Below are positions 20,001-23,877 of a stretch of 23,877 bases of DNA, piece after piece; the stretch's first letter is position 1, and each line of letters opens with the position of its first letter. The notes under the pieces are model-generated. The model was not told the origin of the DNA. It saw only the letters and a list, made by a program, of their open reading frames with translations, and ran no database searches. Origin of the DNA: Hypholoma sublateritium FD-334 SS-4 (lineage: Eukaryota; Basidiomycota; Agaricomycetes; Agaricales; Strophariaceae); assembly GCA_000827495.1 (NCBI GenBank), contig KN817620.1, forward strand, positions 121,264 through 145,140, in the 5' to 3' direction. The position numbers and the translations under genes were made by a program.

Positions 20001-20990
20001 TTATGTATAATAGTAGGTGCTATTGGTGGTAGATGACCCTAACCCGTCGCTATACCAGGCCAGTCCCACTTGCCAGCAGTGCAGTACGACATGCGCATGT
20101 TGAATATGCACCGAGATGGACAATCAGAGCTTGCCCAGGATCAGACAACCGCGGACGCTAGGCGGGCTGGTGATATCTTGCAGGAAGGGTGGACTCGAAC
20201 AATAGGGTCACGGGAATGAGGGATTGGAGTAGGCCCACCGAGTGCGAGACACTGCGGTGCGCTGCCTAGTCTGGGCGCAGAATGTCTGGCGCTGCTTCCC
20301 AAGGGTGTATCGATGACTCATCAAATAACATCGTAATATTGGACTAGCCGATTCGATTTTTTACATTTATGTATGTTGTATATAGATTATTAAACTGTTC
20401 TTGTGAATTTTGATGCAGTCCAAAATTGCCCGAGATATAAATGGTTTCCACTTACGCAGTAGGTTTTGGGGAGGGAGGCAACATAAATGTATATCTCAAC
20501 ATCGGCAAGATAAAAAATTCTAATATTTTGTACACATGTAGATAATGAAAATGAATATGCGATGGCAAGATGAATAGTCTCTCCGCCATTTTGATATCAA
20601 GAATGATTGAATTGAATTGTCCCGCACCAATAGAGCACATATCTGGCTCGTGCACCGTGCTTCTCAATAGCGACTAGATGAAAGACTTTGATATTTTGGT
20701 AGTATCTCTGTAGGTACTTTGTACATATGAATGTAAAGAAAAATTGTATTGAATTTATGAGTATAGGGCATATTTTGGGAGCAGCGGCACCCTGGTGGCG
20801 GCATGCTTGTCACCTGTTGGGCGGATTCCGCTCATGATGGAACTAAATTGGCTGATAAAATATCATACCTCAAGACTGTGTACTTGCGTGTGTGTACCCA
20901 TGCAAGGCAGGGGCAAGAAGGTGGGATTCACTGATTCACTGCACAGCCTCCTAGCCACGTCATTAAACTTTGACAGCTACTCCCACTACA
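20001..20990. other. Spacer right of the transposon
   Basis: About 1 kb without a supportable gene. It is AT-rich from 20330 onward. ORFs of 65-106 codons have no recognisable content. Confidence 0.4.
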
Positions 20991-21437
20991 ATGGACAGCA
21001 ACATTCAGTACATTGGCGCCCGCATCCCATATGTGCTCCAATATACACACACGGACCCACCAATACAATTCAAAATCTTCTTCTCATCTACCCAACCCAT
21101 CAATTCCTTGGGTGATGCAGCGGATATCTTCATTGAGGTTCAGCAAGAGCCCATACTGCATATCAAAGTACCAGGAACTCGAAATCCCACCATTGCCTGG
21201 CGCCAGGCCCCACACACTGGGCAGAAAATATTCCACCCTACCCATCCGAGTCTGTGTGCATCTGGATCCCCCTACTTTCACGCACTGACTTGGGCTCCAG
21301 AGCGCCCATACAACGGGAACCTCTACTTGGTGACCATAACATTTCTTACTATGTATGGACCAGGTACTTATACAAACCCCATTGATCTACACCCAGACAC
21401 CACAGGTACCAGCTCCAACCCGATCACCCTAGAGTAA
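20991..21437 (+). CDS. Intronless orphan protein (148 aa)
   Basis: An ATG in fair context (CTACAATGG) opens 148 codons ending in TAA. The protein (segments MDSNIQYIGARIPYVLQYTH and YLVTITFLTMYGPGTYTN) alternates hydrophobic and polar residues with many Pro, Thr and Tyr, suggesting an all-beta fold. There is no signal peptide, membrane segment or cysteine cluster. It lies 1 kb outside the right end of the KDZ element with no partner gene in sight. I recognise no family. It could be a real lineage-specific gene or an exon of a longer one; chance ORFs of this length are uncommon but possible. Confidence 0.45.
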   Translation: MDSNIQYIGARIPYVLQYTHTDPPIQFKIFFSSTQPINSLGDAADIFIEVQQEPILHIKVPGTRNPTIAWRQAPHTGQKIFHPTHPSLCASGSPYFHALTWAPERPYNGNLYLVTITFLTMYGPGTYTNPIDLHPDTTGTSSNPITLE

Positions 21438-23877
21438 TTTTTTAGATACACATGGCATGCTTCCTTACCTACTTTTGAAAAGGGTCAGGTTCCGAATTCC
21501 AGTAATTACCAATTGTCTACTTGTCATCTCTTTGGATGTCTGCCAGAATTTTCATAAGATCCCCATACCGGAGCAGCCGCGGACTCTTCCAAATTGCCCT
21601 ATGTGTCATGTGCCCCTTATTCAAACCTCAAAAATATAGTAATGAAATGTCAATTTTGATTTTCAAGCTAATAATGTACATGTAAAACATGGGCAAATGC
21701 AGTCAATAAGAGGTTCTCCCTCTCTTGAGCTAGAGACTGTGGAGGGAGATCATACTAAAAGAGTATTAGCACCATGAAAAAGTCGGCAGGTAATAGTACA
21801 GACTTGCCAACCACCCACCCAAGTGTGCAAGCGACCAAACCACACCAATTCCACCTCTTCATGAAATCATCGCCCGCAGATGGGACCAGGTGGGAGTGAA
21901 GCCGCCGCCGCTGCCAGAAAAGAGAATGCAAACATGATCATATTCCCCCAATCCCAGACCAGACCTGGTGGCTACTGACTCCTGTGGGTGTTGCATGCAT
22001 ATAGCCTTGTCGTTCTGGTGTGGCCTCCGCTGCGCGCGACAGGCTCATCGGATACCACCCCACGCGCAGCCTTCACCAAGCAGCAATGCATGAGCACCTC
22101 CCATCCCACTCACCGCCCAGCTAAAATCAAGCATCCCGCGGTGCCCAATGCTGTTTGAGCAGTCCAAAGTGGCGCTGTGCTTTGGTTTTCAATGGGCTGC
22201 AAGGGGCTTGCATATCCCAAGGGTATTGCCTGACTCATTGCCCTGCTTGTTGAGGCAGGAACACTGGGTGCGCACGGTAGATGTATGGTAAATGGCTAGC
22301 ATTTGCCTGTGCTGTCGCTGACACTATGATCCAGGCGGCATTGGTGGAGGTTGCGAGATGATGTCAGGTGGCATCGCTGAGTGGGCAGAGGGTTCTCTGC
22401 AGCAACACTCAAAGTTGCCCCTATCTCTGTGCCCATGGCCACAAAGATAGACAGGTCACGATCCAGAGGGCGACGGGTGTGAACATGCTGGATTTGTTGC
22501 AGAGGGACAGCCCACTTCTGATGAAGAGTCAGAAAAAACACAGCAAAAATACGTCAAGTTACGCACCTTTGTAACATATATTGCACCCCAACTCATTCCC
22601 ATTCAAGTGCCAAGCGTGGTCGTGATCTTCATGTACCACTGGTGGTGCGCAGCTGGGTCCCAATTGGAGCACGGTGTGGTTAGGTGACCTCAGTGAGCAG
22701 TTCATGAGAGAGGTGGAGTTGAAGGCCATCACGATTGGGGGGTGCCGGGGCCCCGGACTTCGTTTGCTAGAGGTGAAAGTAGCTTGAATTCTTCCCTAGC
22801 TAGCTGGATGGTGGCCCCACGTTCCTCATTGATCGATGACGGCGATGGCCCACAGCGCCGCCCCACTATATCCCTAACCCAGCTGCGAAAACTATGGCAT
22901 GCTCCCAGCAAGCCTTGACCCCGCAGCAGCCCATGCCGCAGCACGACAACATCCACTGCAGCAATATATATGTAATGTGCACTCTATCAACTGCGATGCG
23001 AGGGCGGCCGCAGGGAGATAAGATGGGAGGTGGGTCAGAAGGCGGCTTGGCGGTGACCAGAGTTGGCAGCAGATGGGAAGGTGTTGCAGCGTGTCCATAA
23101 CATAGCACCAGGAGGGACAGGGCGCCAGGGCTTGAGGTGTATGGGTGTCGGCATGGGACGGCAGGACAAAAGGGGCAGGGGTGACTACCAGTTCAAGGGG
23201 GAGGAGTTGGCCTGCAGTCGAGTCAGGTGATTTTTCGCTGTGCTTGTTTGTTTTGGCTAATGTCCAGGGTAGGCGGTGGTGCGACGAGGAAATCAATGTC
23301 AATTGCTAGTTGAATTAAGAGGCTTGGTAGTGACCAGACTCATCTCAGTGCGCCTAGGATTAGGACTGCGGTTGCAATTGCAGCGCGGCAGCTGCTGTCT
23401 GCGTGATTCTGGATTAATGCAAGTGATAAGGCACAAGCAAAGCTAAGTGGCGGGGAGACTCGGGGAGCCGGCGCTGCAGCAGACCAATGTGGCGATGCAG
23501 TTTCACCCCATATAAGGAGTGAAACACTGCACCAGCCCCGGCGAACGTGCTACCCTCACCAGGACGCTAATAGGTGCCCATTTGTTATATACACGGTGAG
23601 AGGCTTGCTGTCGGGCAAGACACGAATCACAAAACACACAACCACTGCGGAGCGAGATTCTATNCCTAGATCGAGCGACGCTCTTCCTAGTACTATAAAA
23701 TNTAATGTGTGCTCTGCCCCGTAGTAGCTAGCTAATGTAACTTTATGTCTTTCTCTTCAACAATACCCTGCGGTTCGTTGTAAGGTAAGGGGAATTATTC
23801 AATACTAATCAATCAATTCAATCTAGCTTTCTTAGATTAGAGTAAAGAGAGATACAAGAGTTTATGTTTTGAGGGTT
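21438..23877. other. 2.4 kb without a supportable gene
   Basis: ORFs on both strands reach 136 codons (minus, 22892-23302), but compositions look random (runs of Leu, Pro, Ser and Cys from translated GC-rich DNA). A minus-strand piece around 22740-22850 (EERGATIQLAREEFKLLSP) is the only stretch with a faint coding look. AGCTAGCT occurs at about 22798 and 23726. N bases lie at 23664 and 23702. The final 200 bases are AT-rich and could be part of a repeat cut by the window end. Confidence 0.4.
23496..23531. other. Hairpin enclosing a TATA-like box
   Basis: TGCAGTTTCAC and GTGAAACACTGCA form an imperfect stem, with CCCATATAAGGA in the loop. It may be a promoter element or a remnant of a small element. 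No following gene is recognised before the window ends. Confidence 0.35.

Noticed and set aside
20150..20235. tRNA-like TpsiC motif on the minus strand (TTCGAGTCC)
   Set aside because: No matching acceptor stem, anticodon arm or D arm could be found around it.
22892..23302. 136-codon minus ORF
   Set aside because: Leu, Ser, Pro and Cys runs with no domain; overlaps other equally long ORFs on both strands.
23583..23877. Possible LTR retrotransposon end
   Set aside because: Starts with TG and is AT-rich like some LTRs, but no second LTR, primer-binding site or gag/pol coding sequence is in the window.
1..23877. CRISPR array, bacterial operon or prophage
   Set aside because: Spliced eukaryotic genes throughout; no regular spacer-repeat pattern and no bacterial gene organisation.

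Overview
The window looks like a genome segment of an agaricomycete (mushroom-forming) basidiomycete. Genes are split by many 45-65 bp introns with GT...AG ends and occasional CTAAC-like branch points. It carries a complete KDZ-type (Kyakuja-Dileera-Zisupton) transposase with a CxC2-like cysteine cluster, a fungal TET/JBP-type 2-oxoglutarate dioxygenase, and mushroom-type CxxC zinc-cluster coding sequence. AT content is high between genes and five bases are N. I cannot name the genus.

Layout. (1) 1-917: a foldback element with CACTAGT... ends, filled with an AT-rich repeat and a degenerate TTAGGG-like tract; its right end lies inside a zinc-cluster exon (866-1216, minus). (2) 1217-6148: an AGCTAGCT-rich stretch, a three-exon unknown gene (2147-2685, minus), an unclear GC-richer stretch, and a ten-exon TET/JBP gene (3595-6148, minus). 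Two introns of that gene hold copies of the same 83 bp repeat in opposite orientation. (3) about 6826-20000: a putative 13.2 kb transposon bounded by 66 bp inverted repeats (about 54 of 66 positions match by eye), with a further matching inner block. It contains the KDZ transposase (7202-10965, minus, eight exons, 1124 codons), a zone of duplicated gene relics (11.2-12.5 kb), a variable GAGACATACTC repeat array (12.5-14.0 kb) holding a GC-rich coding-like island, and a head-to-head gene pair: an Ala-rich protein (15107-16296, minus) and an 862-residue protein with an HMG-box-like segment (16748-19557, plus). (4) 20-23.9 kb: an intronless 148-codon orphan ORF, then about 2.4 kb in which I could not support a gene.

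How it fits together. The main find is a large KDZ transposon that appears complete: transposase, two accessory genes sharing one divergent promoter region, and palindrome-rich ends. A TET/JBP dioxygenase gene starts only 0.7 kb outside the left end. From memory, KDZ transposons and TET/JBP genes are genomically associated in mushrooms (Iyer and colleagues, 2014). Here the inverted repeats place the TET gene next to the element rather than in it, unless the true ends lie further out. All exon joins are my own, made by eye from splice signals and reading frame; none has been tested against transcripts or databases.
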